37,175 nt of DNA. It comes from Phycisphaerales bacterium. Lineage in GTDB: Bacteria; Planctomycetota; Phycisphaerae; Phycisphaerales; UBA1924. The DNA is taken from the NCBI GenBank assembly GCA_029260435.1, contig JAJDDG010000069.1:1-37175 (forward strand), written 5' to 3'. The position numbers and the translations under genes were made by a program. Positions 1 to 6,455 of this stretch are shown here, one piece after another (the first letter of the stretch is position 1; each line of letters starts with the position of its first letter). The notes below the pieces were generated by a model, which saw only the letters and a list, made by a program, of their open reading frames with translations, was not told the DNA's origin and did not search any database.

Positions 1-354
1 GATGCGCAAAAAGCAGACATCGCCGCATCATTCCAGCGAGCCGCCGTGCGCGCATTAATCCTGAAACTACAACGGGCGTTGGATTTCGTTCGCGCTGATG
101 CCGAGAGCAAAGGAGTGGAGGGGCCAGCGGCACTCTTGGTAGGCGGGGGGGTTTCGGCGAACTCGCTGCTCCGCACGGAGTTGGTTGCATTCTGCGACCA
201 AAACCGACTGAGACCGTTCATTCCAAGGCTCGACTACTGCCTGGACAACGCGGCAATGATCGCCGGTTTGGCACACTGCCGCTATTCGTGCGCCGATTAT
301 GATGACCTGTCAGTGACCGCCGACCCAACACCAACCCGTGCCGTGCGCCGATGA
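1..354 (+). CDS. tsaD: tRNA N6-adenosine threonylcarbamoyltransferase TsaD, C-terminal part
   Basis: TsaD (Kae1/YgjD family) transfers the threonylcarbamoyl group to A37 of ANN-decoding tRNAs, together with TsaB and TsaE, in the cytoplasm. The window opens inside the gene in frame 1; 117 codons remain of a protein that is usually about 340 residues. Visible hallmarks are the ADIAASFQ segment near the left edge, the glycine-rich nucleotide-binding strand VGGGVSANSLLR, and LDNAAMIAG, whose Asp is a metal ligand in the family. The stop overlaps the ATG of the next gene (ATGA), which suggests translational coupling. The call is secure for the visible part; nothing can be said about the N-terminal half. 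Confidence 0.93.
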   Translation, partial: DAQKADIAASFQRAAVRALILKLQRALDFVRADAESKGVEGPAALLVGGGVSANSLLRTELVAFCDQNRLRPFIPRLDYCLDNAAMIAGLAHCRYSCADYDDLSVTADPTPTRAVRR

Positions 355-893
355 CCCAGGACCCGTGCGCATACAACCACCCCGCGGCGCTCCCCGATGA
401 GTTGCTCCTCGCCCAATGCACCATGGCCCGCGACACTTCGGGCGGCCCCGGCGGGCAACACCGCAACCGCGTGCGCACCCAGACCACACTCGTGCACACC
501 ACGGGCATCCGAGCGACCGCCGGCGAGCGCAGAAGCGCGGTCGATAACAAGCGCGTCGCCCTCAAAAGGCTCCGCTTAAACCTCGCCGTCAACCTCCGCA
601 TGCCCGTCCCCCTCGGCGATCTAGGGTCGGACCTCCTGCGCACAAGGCGTAGTCGTCCCGACAAACAGACCGGGCTCGCGCGCATCAGGGTGAACCCTGA
701 CCACCACGACTACCCCGCGATCCTCGCCGAGGTGCTCGACACCATCGCAGACGCCGCCTGGGACCCCAAACCCGCGGGCACCCGCCTGGAAGTCACGATG
801 ACACAACTACTTAGGGTCATCCGCGACCACCCCCCCGCCTGGCAGAAGCTCAACACCGAGCGCGCAAATCTGGGTCTTCACCCACTCAAGTGA
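351..893 (+). CDS. Stand-alone GGQ release-factor-like protein
   Basis: This 180-residue protein carries the peptidyl-tRNA hydrolysis motif of class I release factors: SGGPGGQHRNR at about residues 30-40, with the catalytic GGQ at 34-36. There is no stop-codon recognition domain (no PxT/SPF-type region) and no room for one, so it is not RF1 or RF2. It more resembles ArfB/PrfH-like rescue factors or mitochondrial-type GGQ proteins. The usual lysine after GGQHxN is arginine. After the GGQ domain comes an extra C-terminal region of about 90 residues that looks helical and ends in a basic segment. The start ATG lies inside the tsaD stop, so the two are probably coupled. Release of stalled peptides is inferred from the motif; the exact substrate is unknown. 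Confidence 0.8.
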   Translation: MTQDPCAYNHPAALPDELLLAQCTMARDTSGGPGGQHRNRVRTQTTLVHTTGIRATAGERRSAVDNKRVALKRLRLNLAVNLRMPVPLGDLGSDLLRTRRSRPDKQTGLARIRVNPDHHDYPAILAEVLDTIADAAWDPKPAGTRLEVTMTQLLRVIRDHPPAWQKLNTERANLGLHPLK

Positions 894-941
894 CCCGCCC
901 GGTGCGCACGCCATGCATCATTAGTTGCCTACGATGGACCG

Positions 942-2141
942 ATGTCCACCGACCAACTACAAAAACACATCACAGACCTGGTCCCTCACGCGGTATCCAT
1001 CCGCCACGAACTCCACCGCCACCCGGAGCTAGGGCACAAGGAAGTGCGCACATCGGAAGTCGTTCAGCGCGAACTGGGTGAGTTAGGGATCGATTACAAA
1101 GCAGGTCTGGCGCACGGCACCGGTGTCTTGGGCTGGCTCCCCGCGACCGACAACCCGGTTAGTGCGCCGACCATCGCCCTCCGTGCGGATATGGACGCGC
1201 TCCCTATCACAGAAAACACGTCACTCGAGTACGCCTCCCAGAACCCGGGCGTCATGCACGCCTGCGGGCACGACGGGCACACCGCGATCTTGTTAGGCAC
1301 CGCGCGCGCACTCGTGCAGGCAGAGTGCCGCACAAACAACGTTCTGCTGATCCACCAGCCCGCCGAGGAGGGCGGTTTCGGCGCACAGCTGCTGTGCGAA
1401 GACGGCGCACTGGACGGCACTGTCATCGGCAAACCGGTCGATCTCTGCTACGGCTTGCACGGGTGGCCCGATATCGAAATCGGCAAAGCAGCCACCCGTG
1501 TGGGCGCGCTGCTGGCAGCTACCGATGAATTCGACATTATCGTGCGCGGCAAAGGCGGACATGCGGCCTACCCGCACTTCGCGATCGACCCGATCCCGAT
1601 CGCGGCACAGATCGTGATGGGGTTACAGAAAATATGCTCACGGAGCACGCGCCCCACCGACTCGATGGTGGTCACTGTGGGACATATCGCCGGCGGCGAC
1701 GCGCGGAACGTGATCCCCGACGAGGTGCTACTGCAGGGGACGATGCGCACACTGGAACCCGATACGCGCACGATGGGCGAACGTCGCATCCGCGAGATCG
1801 CCGATGGCATCGCCCGTGCGCACGGCGCCGAGGCATCCATCAAGTGGACCCGCGGGTACCCGGTCACCAGGAACGATAAAAACGCGACCGACCGCTTCTG
1901 GTCCATCGCCGAGCGGGCACTCGGCGCACAGAATGTGATCCATCGTGAGCACCCAACCCTTGGCGGGGAGGATTTCTCGTTCTATTGCGAGCGTGTGGCG
2001 AGCTGTTTCTTCTTTATAGGGCTGCGCCCGGGTGATCGGGAGACGTATCCGAAGCTGCATACGGCGGGCTTTGATTTTAATGATGAAGCGATCCCGATCG
2101 GTATTTCGTTGATGACGCGGCTTGCGCTCGGCGCGGTGTAG
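942..2141 (+). CDS. M20 family metallopeptidase / amidohydrolase (hippurate hydrolase-like)
   Basis: 399 residues, the normal length for M20D amidohydrolases (hippurate hydrolase, N-acyl-amino acid amidohydrolase, IAA-amino acid hydrolase). Motifs in order are RHELHRHPEL at 21-30, RADMDALP at 81-88, HACGHDGHT at 106-114 (metal ligands), AEEGG at 141-145 (catalytic Glu region), LHGWP before the dimerisation domain, and GGEDFSFY near residue 345. It should hydrolyse an amide bond of an N-acylated amino acid or small peptide in the cytoplasm, as no signal peptide is seen. The exact substrate cannot be read from the sequence. It lies 48 bp after the GGQ gene and may be co-transcribed with it. The coding strand is C-rich up to about 1,700 and turns G-rich toward the end of the gene. 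Confidence 0.9.
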   Translation: MSTDQLQKHITDLVPHAVSIRHELHRHPELGHKEVRTSEVVQRELGELGIDYKAGLAHGTGVLGWLPATDNPVSAPTIALRADMDALPITENTSLEYASQNPGVMHACGHDGHTAILLGTARALVQAECRTNNVLLIHQPAEEGGFGAQLLCEDGALDGTVIGKPVDLCYGLHGWPDIEIGKAATRVGALLAATDEFDIIVRGKGGHAAYPHFAIDPIPIAAQIVMGLQKICSRSTRPTDSMVVTVGHIAGGDARNVIPDEVLLQGTMRTLEPDTRTMGERRIREIADGIARAHGAEASIKWTRGYPVTRNDKNATDRFWSIAERALGAQNVIHREHPTLGGEDFSFYCERVASCFFFIGLRPGDRETYPKLHTAGFDFNDEAIPIGISLMTRLALGAV

Positions 2142-2236
2142 GTGAAAAACATGCCCCTGGGGAGCGGGGAGGGCGGTTTGAAACAGCGATATGTATTCGG
2201 TGAATCGGGTGGCGTGGCTCTGGTGGGAAAGAAAAA

Positions 2237-2327
2237 ATGTGGTTGATGCAAGATGGGGGGTGGTGGGTACGGAAGCATGGTGAGAAGGATGTGCATCACA
2301 GTGATGCATACCAGCACTCAACCACAT
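2237..2327. promoter_or_regulatory. Inverted-repeat region upstream of the microprotein genes
   Basis: The 218-bp gap 2142-2359 contains no convincing gene but has clear symmetry. A perfect 17-bp palindrome, TGCATCACAGTGATGCA, lies at 2292-2308. It is enclosed by a 10-bp inverted repeat, ATGTGGTTGA at 2237-2246 and TCAACCACAT at 2318-2327. The half-site TGATGCA occurs a third time at 2244-2250. The palindrome ends about 50 bp before the first microprotein start, a fitting place for an operator of a dimeric repressor or activator. The nested arms could also fold as a leader RNA. Which protein binds is unknown; some Rrf2-family (NsrR-like) sites also contain ATGCAT-type cores, but this is only a loose resemblance. 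Confidence 0.5.
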
Positions 2328-2359
2328 ATGTTTTCAACCACTCTTGCTTGGAGCTCACC

Positions 2360-2443
2360 ATGTTCACAATCACTTCACACACCGTCTGGCTCATCAGCGA
2401 AATCCTCAACCAGGTCTTCACCGGCAACAACTTCGGATTCTAA
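2360..2443 (+). CDS. Microprotein A, 27 residues, first of a tandem pair
   Basis: A short frame starting at ATG 2360, preceded by GGAG at 2350-2353 with 6 nt spacing. The product has the core VWLISEIL followed by NQVFTGNN and a C-terminal Phe. It is recognisable as a gene because a second small frame 42 bp downstream encodes the same pattern: WLISE, then two hydrophobic residues, two variable residues, VFTGNN, two residues and a terminal Phe. The hydrophobic spacing (V, W, L, I, I, L, V, F) suits a short amphipathic helix. There is no signal peptide or cysteine. Function is unknown; a membrane-active peptide, a signal peptide or a small regulatory subunit are all possible. Confidence 0.65.
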   Translation: MFTITSHTVWLISEILNQVFTGNNFGF

Positions 2444-2485
2444 ACCCACTGCGATTTTCCTTTCTACAACACCAAGGAGCGAACC

Positions 2486-2572
2486 ATGTTATCAGTCACC
2501 ACCGCGCACGGCATATGGCTCATCAGCGAACTCATCTACCACGTCTTCACTGGCAACAACATTGCTTTCTGA
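2486..2572 (+). CDS. Microprotein B, 28 residues, paralog of microprotein A
   Basis: Starts at ATG 2486 with a very good Shine-Dalgarno site, AAGGAG at 2474-2479, again 6 nt before the start. The product keeps WLISE and VFTGNN and the final Phe of microprotein A. It differs at most other positions by conservative changes (IL to LI, NQ to YH, FG to IA). DNA identity outside the shared blocks is limited, so this is an older duplication kept at the protein level, which argues for selection. Both genes are followed by a pyrimidine-rich 170-bp stretch and then a terminator at 2787-2813, so they may form one short transcript. Function unknown. Confidence 0.65.
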   Translation: MLSVTTAHGIWLISELIYHVFTGNNIAF

Positions 2573-2744
2573 TTCTCACTTCTCCGCACAAACTCTCTCT
2601 CTCTCATGCAAAGAATCAGACTTCTCCCCAGACACAACGGCTCACTCACTCCTCTCTCTCAATCATCTTTCATTCTTCATCCTCTTCACGCGATCTATAC
2701 CGCATCTTTCCGCAGGCACGCACCCCCGTAATCAACAGACCCTA

Positions 2745-2831
2745 AGTGACGGGCATTCAACACCAACAACTACCCTCCAATCGCGTCACGCGGTCGGGGG
2801 GTGTGTGCTTTTTGTGGAGGAGCACCGTATC
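2745..2831 (+). repeat. Duplicated intergenic repeat, copy 1, carrying a terminator
   Basis: About 87 bp that recur at 3667-3758. Shared blocks in order are AGTGACGGGCA, a CAACACCA-type segment, TACCCTCCAATCGCGTCAC, GGTCGGGGGG, GTGTGCTTTTTG and GCACCGTA. The copies differ by scattered substitutions and small indels. Each ends one transcription unit: this copy follows the microproteins, the other follows ric. The stretch 2573-2744 before it is pyrimidine-rich, including a CT run near 2600-2610, and shows no supported gene. Confidence 0.7.
2787..2813 (+). terminator. Rho-independent terminator in repeat copy 1
   Basis: CACGCG at 2787-2792 pairs with TGTGTG at 2802-2807 using two G-U wobbles, with a G-rich loop, followed by a T run at 2809-2813. 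In the second copy the arms are CACACG and CGTGTG, so pairing is kept while bases change. That supports a functional hairpin. It would end the microprotein transcript just before the ric promoter. Confidence 0.6.
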
Positions 2832-2840
2832 GCGTATTAT
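2812..2840 (+). promoter_or_regulatory. Predicted sigma70-type promoter of ric
   Basis: TTGTGG at 2812-2817 and TATTAT at 2835-2840 are separated by 17 nt. Transcription would begin near 2847, about 35 nt before the ric ATG. The -35 box overlaps the T run of the preceding terminator, so termination and initiation are packed together. No experimental support. Confidence 0.45.
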
Positions 2841-2881
2841 TACTGAAGATGTTTTTTCGTTTATTTTGAGAGAGGCCCGCT

Positions 2882-3565
2882 ATGCCTAGCACCCCAACGA
2901 TTTCACCACTCACTACGGTCGGCGAGATCGCCGTCGATCATCCGCTCGCGACGCGCGTTTTTGCCCGCCACAAGATTGATTTCTGTTGTGGGGGCGGCAA
3001 GCCTCTTGGGGAAGCCTGCGGCGGGCTCGGGCTCGACACCGAAGCGGTGCTCGAAGAAATACGCCAGGAACTCGCGGTATCGGATGCACCGGCACGGCGA
3101 TGGGACGAGGCTCCGCTCGGCGAGCTCGTCGATCACATCATCGCTACGTACCACGTTCCGCTGCGGGAGGAACTGCCGCGTCTGGAGGCGATGGTTCGCA
3201 GGGTGTGCGCCGTGCACGGCGATAAAGACCCCGAAACTTTCGGGGAGTTGCAAACGGTTTATCTTGCTCTTGTGCAGGAGCTTCGGGAACACATGATGAA
3301 GGAGGAGCAGATTCTCTTTCCCATGATCCGGCGGGGAGAGGGCGGCATGGCATCGGGGCCGGTTTCCGTGATGCTGCACGAGCATGACTCGGCGGGCGAG
3401 GCGCTGCGCCGTCTGCGCGAGTTGACCAATGATTATCAACCGCCGGAAATGGCCTGCAACACATGGCGTGCGCTCTGGCACGGGCTGGGGGCGTTGGAAA
3501 CTGCGATGCACGAGCACATTCATCTGGAGAACAACATTCTGTTCCCGCGTGCTTTGGCGGGGTGA
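2882..3565 (+). CDS. ric: Iron-sulfur cluster repair di-iron protein (RIC/YtfE/ScdA)
   Basis: RIC proteins repair iron-sulfur clusters damaged by nitric oxide or oxidants, using a hemerythrin-like di-iron centre. The N-terminal ScdA/DUF542-type domain (about 8-65) contains the typical DFCCGGGK with Cys35-Cys36. The following four-helix part has the iron-ligand pattern H84, EHMMKEEQILFP (137-147), HEHD (166-169) and HEHIHLENNILFP (210-222). Length of 227 residues fits the family. A GAGAGAGG-type ribosome site precedes the ATG. It stands alone between two copies of the terminator repeat, with its own likely promoter, as expected for a stress-induced gene; the regulator is not evident. Confidence 0.93.
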   Translation: MPSTPTISPLTTVGEIAVDHPLATRVFARHKIDFCCGGGKPLGEACGGLGLDTEAVLEEIRQELAVSDAPARRWDEAPLGELVDHIIATYHVPLREELPRLEAMVRRVCAVHGDKDPETFGELQTVYLALVQELREHMMKEEQILFPMIRRGEGGMASGPVSVMLHEHDSAGEALRRLRELTNDYQPPEMACNTWRALWHGLGALETAMHEHIHLENNILFPRALAG

Positions 3566-3666
3566 ATGTGCTTTGAGGTTGGTTTGTCTTCGGGCGTGCG
3601 TATGTGGTTGAAGGCGCGAAGGGGACTTCGGTCTGCGGAGGCGGCGCGAACGGCGTGCCCATCCCG

Positions 3667-3758
3667 AGTGACGGGCAACCAACACCACTCACCTACCCTC
3701 CAATCGCGTCACACGGTCGGGGGGCGTGTGCTTTTTGAGAAGGTATCAGGCACCGTAC
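3667..3758 (+). repeat. Duplicated intergenic repeat, copy 2, carrying a terminator
   Basis: Second copy of the 2745-2831 repeat, just after ric. It contains a better hairpin: CACACG at 3710-3715 pairs perfectly with CGTGTG at 3725-3730, followed by TTTTT at 3732-3736. This is a plausible Rho-independent terminator for ric. The whole gap 3566-3947 otherwise shows no convincing gene. A frame crosses it, but its start has no ribosome site, it runs through the repeat and it ends inside the next gene on the other strand. Confidence 0.7.
3710..3736 (+). terminator. Rho-independent terminator after ric
   Basis: A 6-bp perfect stem (CACACG/CGTGTG), nine-base G-rich loop and five T residues. Compared with the homologous hairpin at 2787-2813 the stem shows compensating G-U to A-U and G-U to G-C changes. 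It lies 145 bp after the ric stop. Confidence 0.6.
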
Positions 3759-3947
3759 AATACGTATCGGGAAGAGTCGTGATCTCAGCCACGTTTGCGC
3801 GCGGCTTATTTCTGAGGAAGAGAGGAGTCGTTGGGCAACTGGGGGTGCGTATCGGGGAGCAGTCTGTGGTGGCCCACGAACGGCGGACACCGGGTTGGTG
3901 GTTAGGCGGCCTCTTTGCTGCGGCACCCGGCATTGTGTTAGGTGCTC

Positions 3948-5228
3948 TTATTTCACTCGGGTTGCAGGATTGCTTGATAACCGATCGACGCGCTCGCGGA
4001 TCGTATCTGCCATGTGGTGTGTGGGGAATTGATCCAAGAATTTATGGTACAGCTTGACGGCAGCGTCGGTGTTGTTGGTGTGGAACATCTCGATCCGAGC
4101 AAGTTCGCAGAGTGAGAGCGCGTAGACGTGGTCGATTTCGTGTTCGGCCAATTGTTTGAGCTCGTATCGTTGGAACACGTCATCCAGTTGATTGACGAGA
4201 TGGAGTAGTGTTTTGCGGTATGCCTTGCGGTTCCCGTTGCGGAGATGGATAGATGCGAGCTTGTGGCCGATGCGGCATTGCTGGATATCGAAACGTTTGA
4301 ACTCGGGGTTATTCCAGAGGTGTTTGAGTTTCGTGGTGTATTCGATTTCGCTTTCTTCTAATCCCAGGGCGCCGAGCTGTTCATATCGGAAATATACGAT
4401 CAGGCCGTCTTGTTGCCCGTGTTCCGGGAATGCGTTGAGCAGGCGCTCGTAGGTTGCGAAGGCGGTGAGGCCGGGCTTGCTCTTCGAGGTTGATCGTGCG
4501 ATTTCGAGGTATTGGTCGAGTATCTGGTCTTCTTGAAGGAGCCAGGCGGCATCGGGATGGGCGAGAACTTTCTCGCGGCGGGCGATTGATTCTGCGTGAT
4601 CTCCGATGTCGCTGAGCGCCCAGGCCGAAGTCATGAGCGACATGAGGTATTGGGCGCGAACCGGGGCGACCTGATTTTCTTTTTGAGCGTTTTCGAAAGT
4701 AGTAATCGCGTTGTCGTATGCTTCGATGGCACGGTGGCGGTTGGAATGCCAGAGCATTTCGATCTGGCCGATCATCCGCCATGCATCCACAGTGTTCATG
4801 GGGCTCTTTCCGCTGGCGATTCTGCCGTCTGCGACTTGGCGGAAGATCTCGGCGGCATCGATGGAGTTCTCGATGTCATACAGTGTACGGTAGGCGGCAT
4901 AATTGGTCATTGCGGCCGCAGCATCTGGGTTTTGATCTTCGATTTCACGGGCAACAGTGAGGATCGCATCGAGCGTCTGGCGTTTGGCGTGGTTGCCATG
5001 GACGGTGTGAAATGTTTGCTCTAGCGCGACGAATTGCTCGGGGAGTTGGGATGGGACGGCCATTCGTTGTGTGTAGATCAGGTCGAGAGATTCGGGGTGC
5101 GCGGGTGTTGCTCCGGCGGGAGCGACAGGCGGGTTACTATTTATTGCTCCACCTGCCCACGAAGTGTCTGGCGCACATGTGATCAGGATGCTTCCGAGCA
5201 CGGTGTACATGGTTTTGAGATAATTCAT
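3948..5228 (-). CDS. Exported TPR-like helical protein of unknown function
   Basis: 426 residues. The N-terminus has a positive residue, a hydrophobic stretch (about 7-18) and a likely signal peptidase site around SWA at 23-25, so export is likely. The rest is rich in Ala, Leu and aromatic residues spaced as in tetratricopeptide-like helical hairpins, for example AAEIFRQVADG, HRAIEAYDNAITTFENA, AVKLYHKFLDQFP. Such solenoids usually bind other proteins. The start ATG overlaps the stop of the upstream gene (ATGA), so the two exported products are translationally coupled and may work together. GC content is visibly lower than in the flanking metabolic genes. No specific family is recognised. Confidence 0.72.
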   Translation of the reverse strand: MNYLKTMYTVLGSILITCAPDTSWAGGAINSNPPVAPAGATPAHPESLDLIYTQRMAVPSQLPEQFVALEQTFHTVHGNHAKRQTLDAILTVAREIEDQNPDAAAAMTNYAAYRTLYDIENSIDAAEIFRQVADGRIASGKSPMNTVDAWRMIGQIEMLWHSNRHRAIEAYDNAITTFENAQKENQVAPVRAQYLMSLMTSAWALSDIGDHAESIARREKVLAHPDAAWLLQEDQILDQYLEIARSTSKSKPGLTAFATYERLLNAFPEHGQQDGLIVYFRYEQLGALGLEESEIEYTTKLKHLWNNPEFKRFDIQQCRIGHKLASIHLRNGNRKAYRKTLLHLVNQLDDVFQRYELKQLAEHEIDHVYALSLCELARIEMFHTNNTDAAVKLYHKFLDQFPTHHMADTIRERVDRLSSNPATRVK

Positions 5229-6172
5229 TGTTGCTGCCCCATGATGCTGATAATGATGACTCTATCGTCGGAGAGTAGCTCGCCGAACTCCCCACAATCC
5301 GGATCGAGTTCTTCTACAAGCGGGCCGCCCACATCGATAAGGGGGATGCTTTCATCTGTGAAAAAATCATCGATTTGAATTATGCTTGAAATGCAACCGC
5401 TGCCACCGCCACCGCCACTCCCGTCGTCTCCTCCATCTCCACCATCTCCTCCATCTCCACTGTCGTCACCGCTGTCGTCACAGCCGTCGATGCAACTCTG
5501 CAGGGTACCGAGGTTGGTCCACCGATGTAATTGATTCAGGTGCCCGTTGACATCTGCCCAGATGGTTCTTTTATTGCAGAACACTGTGTGTCTGTGGATA
5601 GTGCCATCGTCATCTACATAGCGACATATCGCTTGGTAGTCGGCGTACTGAGATGTTGATCGTACGGTCGTTCTGTCGGTGGTCAGTTGGTAGCTCATTT
5701 GGCCGCACGGGCTGACGATCTTTTCTTGGCTGACCCCGTATTGCCTGGTTTGGGTTCTTGAGTAGCTGCCGTTGAACGAAACCGCGGCACCTGCTGTGAT
5801 GGCTGCTCTGGCGATCAGTTGTCCGGCGGCCGCCTCGAACTCGGCGGAGGCGGAGATTTCCCCGCCAACTTGGTACCCCTCGTGTAATGTGACATCGGTA
5901 TTGACGATTGCGAGCAAGTCGGCTTCGCAATCATCGTTCATAAACATGGTGGAGAACGGGCTGATCTGACTCGGGGGTTGGCTTGCCACGCTGGGCTGGG
6001 TGTGCCATCCGGGGGTCATCGACAGGTTATTGAATCCGTCATCATGCCCGGGGGCGAGATGGTGCTGGCGGAATGCGGCACAGTCTTGGGCGGGTGATAA
6101 GCTCGCGATGCCGAGCAGGCATACCAAAGAACAAGCCAGTCGAACAGAGTAATTTACTTGTTTGTGTACCAC
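5225..6172 (-). CDS. Exported protein with Asp/Gly/Ser-rich linker, unknown function
   Basis: The best start is GTG at 6172, with GAGG five bases upstream. It gives a 315-residue protein opening directly with a typical signal peptide (basic start, hydrophobic SLVCLLGIASLS, then PAQ). An earlier ATG at 6259 would add 29 unlikely residues, including a proline run encoded by a 12-G tract. The mature part has about nine cysteines. It also has a region rich in small residues (EISASAEFEAAAGQLIARAA, then YSRTQTRQYG), and a low-complexity linker of repeated Asp, Gly and Ser around residues 232-263 from this start. Acidic Asp/Gly linkers in secreted proteins often bind calcium or act as spacers; that is only analogy. 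Coupled to the TPR-like gene that follows. Confidence 0.68.
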   Translation of the reverse strand: MVHKQVNYSVRLACSLVCLLGIASLSPAQDCAAFRQHHLAPGHDDGFNNLSMTPGWHTQPSVASQPPSQISPFSTMFMNDDCEADLLAIVNTDVTLHEGYQVGGEISASAEFEAAAGQLIARAAITAGAAVSFNGSYSRTQTRQYGVSQEKIVSPCGQMSYQLTTDRTTVRSTSQYADYQAICRYVDDDGTIHRHTVFCNKRTIWADVNGHLNQLHRWTNLGTLQSCIDGCDDSGDDSGDGGDGGDGGDDGSGGGGGSGCISSIIQIDDFFTDESIPLIDVGGPLVEELDPDCGEFGELLSDDRVIIISIMGQQQ

Positions 6173-6243
6173 ATAGGCCTCGGGCGTTTTACGGCATTGT
6201 GATCGGGCGGTCCATTTCTTACGCTCGGAAGTTAGCACATGTG

Positions 6244-6255
6244 TGGGGGGGGGGG
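6244..6255. repeat. 12-G homopolymer upstream of an exported-protein gene
   Basis: An uninterrupted run of 12 G on the + strand, about 72-83 bp upstream of the preferred GTG start at 6172 of the leftward exported-protein gene. Long G/C tracts change length easily by slippage. In this place a length change could alter promoter spacing, or the frame if the longer ATG start at 6259 is used. Confidence 0.8.
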
Positions 6256-6340
6256 GCAACCCTGATACGGGATCGATTCAATCTCGGCGCGATAAGTCGG
6301 GACTTGTCTTCTCCCCAGGGAGCGGGAAGAGGGAGCAAGA

Positions 6341-6365
6341 CATGCTCACTCTGCGCGTGAGCATG
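6341..6365 (-). terminator. Perfect 9-bp hairpin downstream of sthA
   Basis: CATGCTCAC at 6341-6349 and GTGAGCATG at 6357-6365 form a perfect 9-bp stem with a 7-base loop. It lies about 90 bp after the sthA stop on the leftward strand. A pyrimidine-rich stretch (TCTTGCTCCCTCTT) follows in that direction rather than a pure U run, so it may be a weak terminator or an mRNA 3' stabiliser. It could also be a protein-binding palindrome for the leftward exported-protein genes. Confidence 0.5.
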
Positions 6366-6455
6366 CCACCCATGACCGGCGAAGGTAGAGCACCCCTTGT
6401 CGCTTTGCGATCAAGCGTTGGCTCCAGGCGTGTGAGGCGGGGGGAGGTGGTTGGG

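Noticed and set aside
2609-2740. Third small frame after the microproteins (about 41 codons)
   Set aside because: No Shine-Dalgarno site (preceded by a CT run) and no similarity to the two microproteins.
3566-4057. Possible + strand gene between ric and the TPR-like gene
   Set aside because: No ribosome site, it runs through the terminator repeat, and it overlaps the next gene antisense by about 110 bp; one hydrophobic stretch is not enough.
5593-5601. DnaA-box-like TGTGGATAG near the skew change
   Set aside because: Single near-match inside a coding region about 3 kb from the skew change; no cluster of boxes was found, so it does not support an origin.
6173-6259. Longer N-terminus of the exported protein from ATG 6259
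   Set aside because: The added residues include a proline run from the G tract and bury the signal peptide; GTG 6172 has a ribosome site and gives a proper signal peptide.
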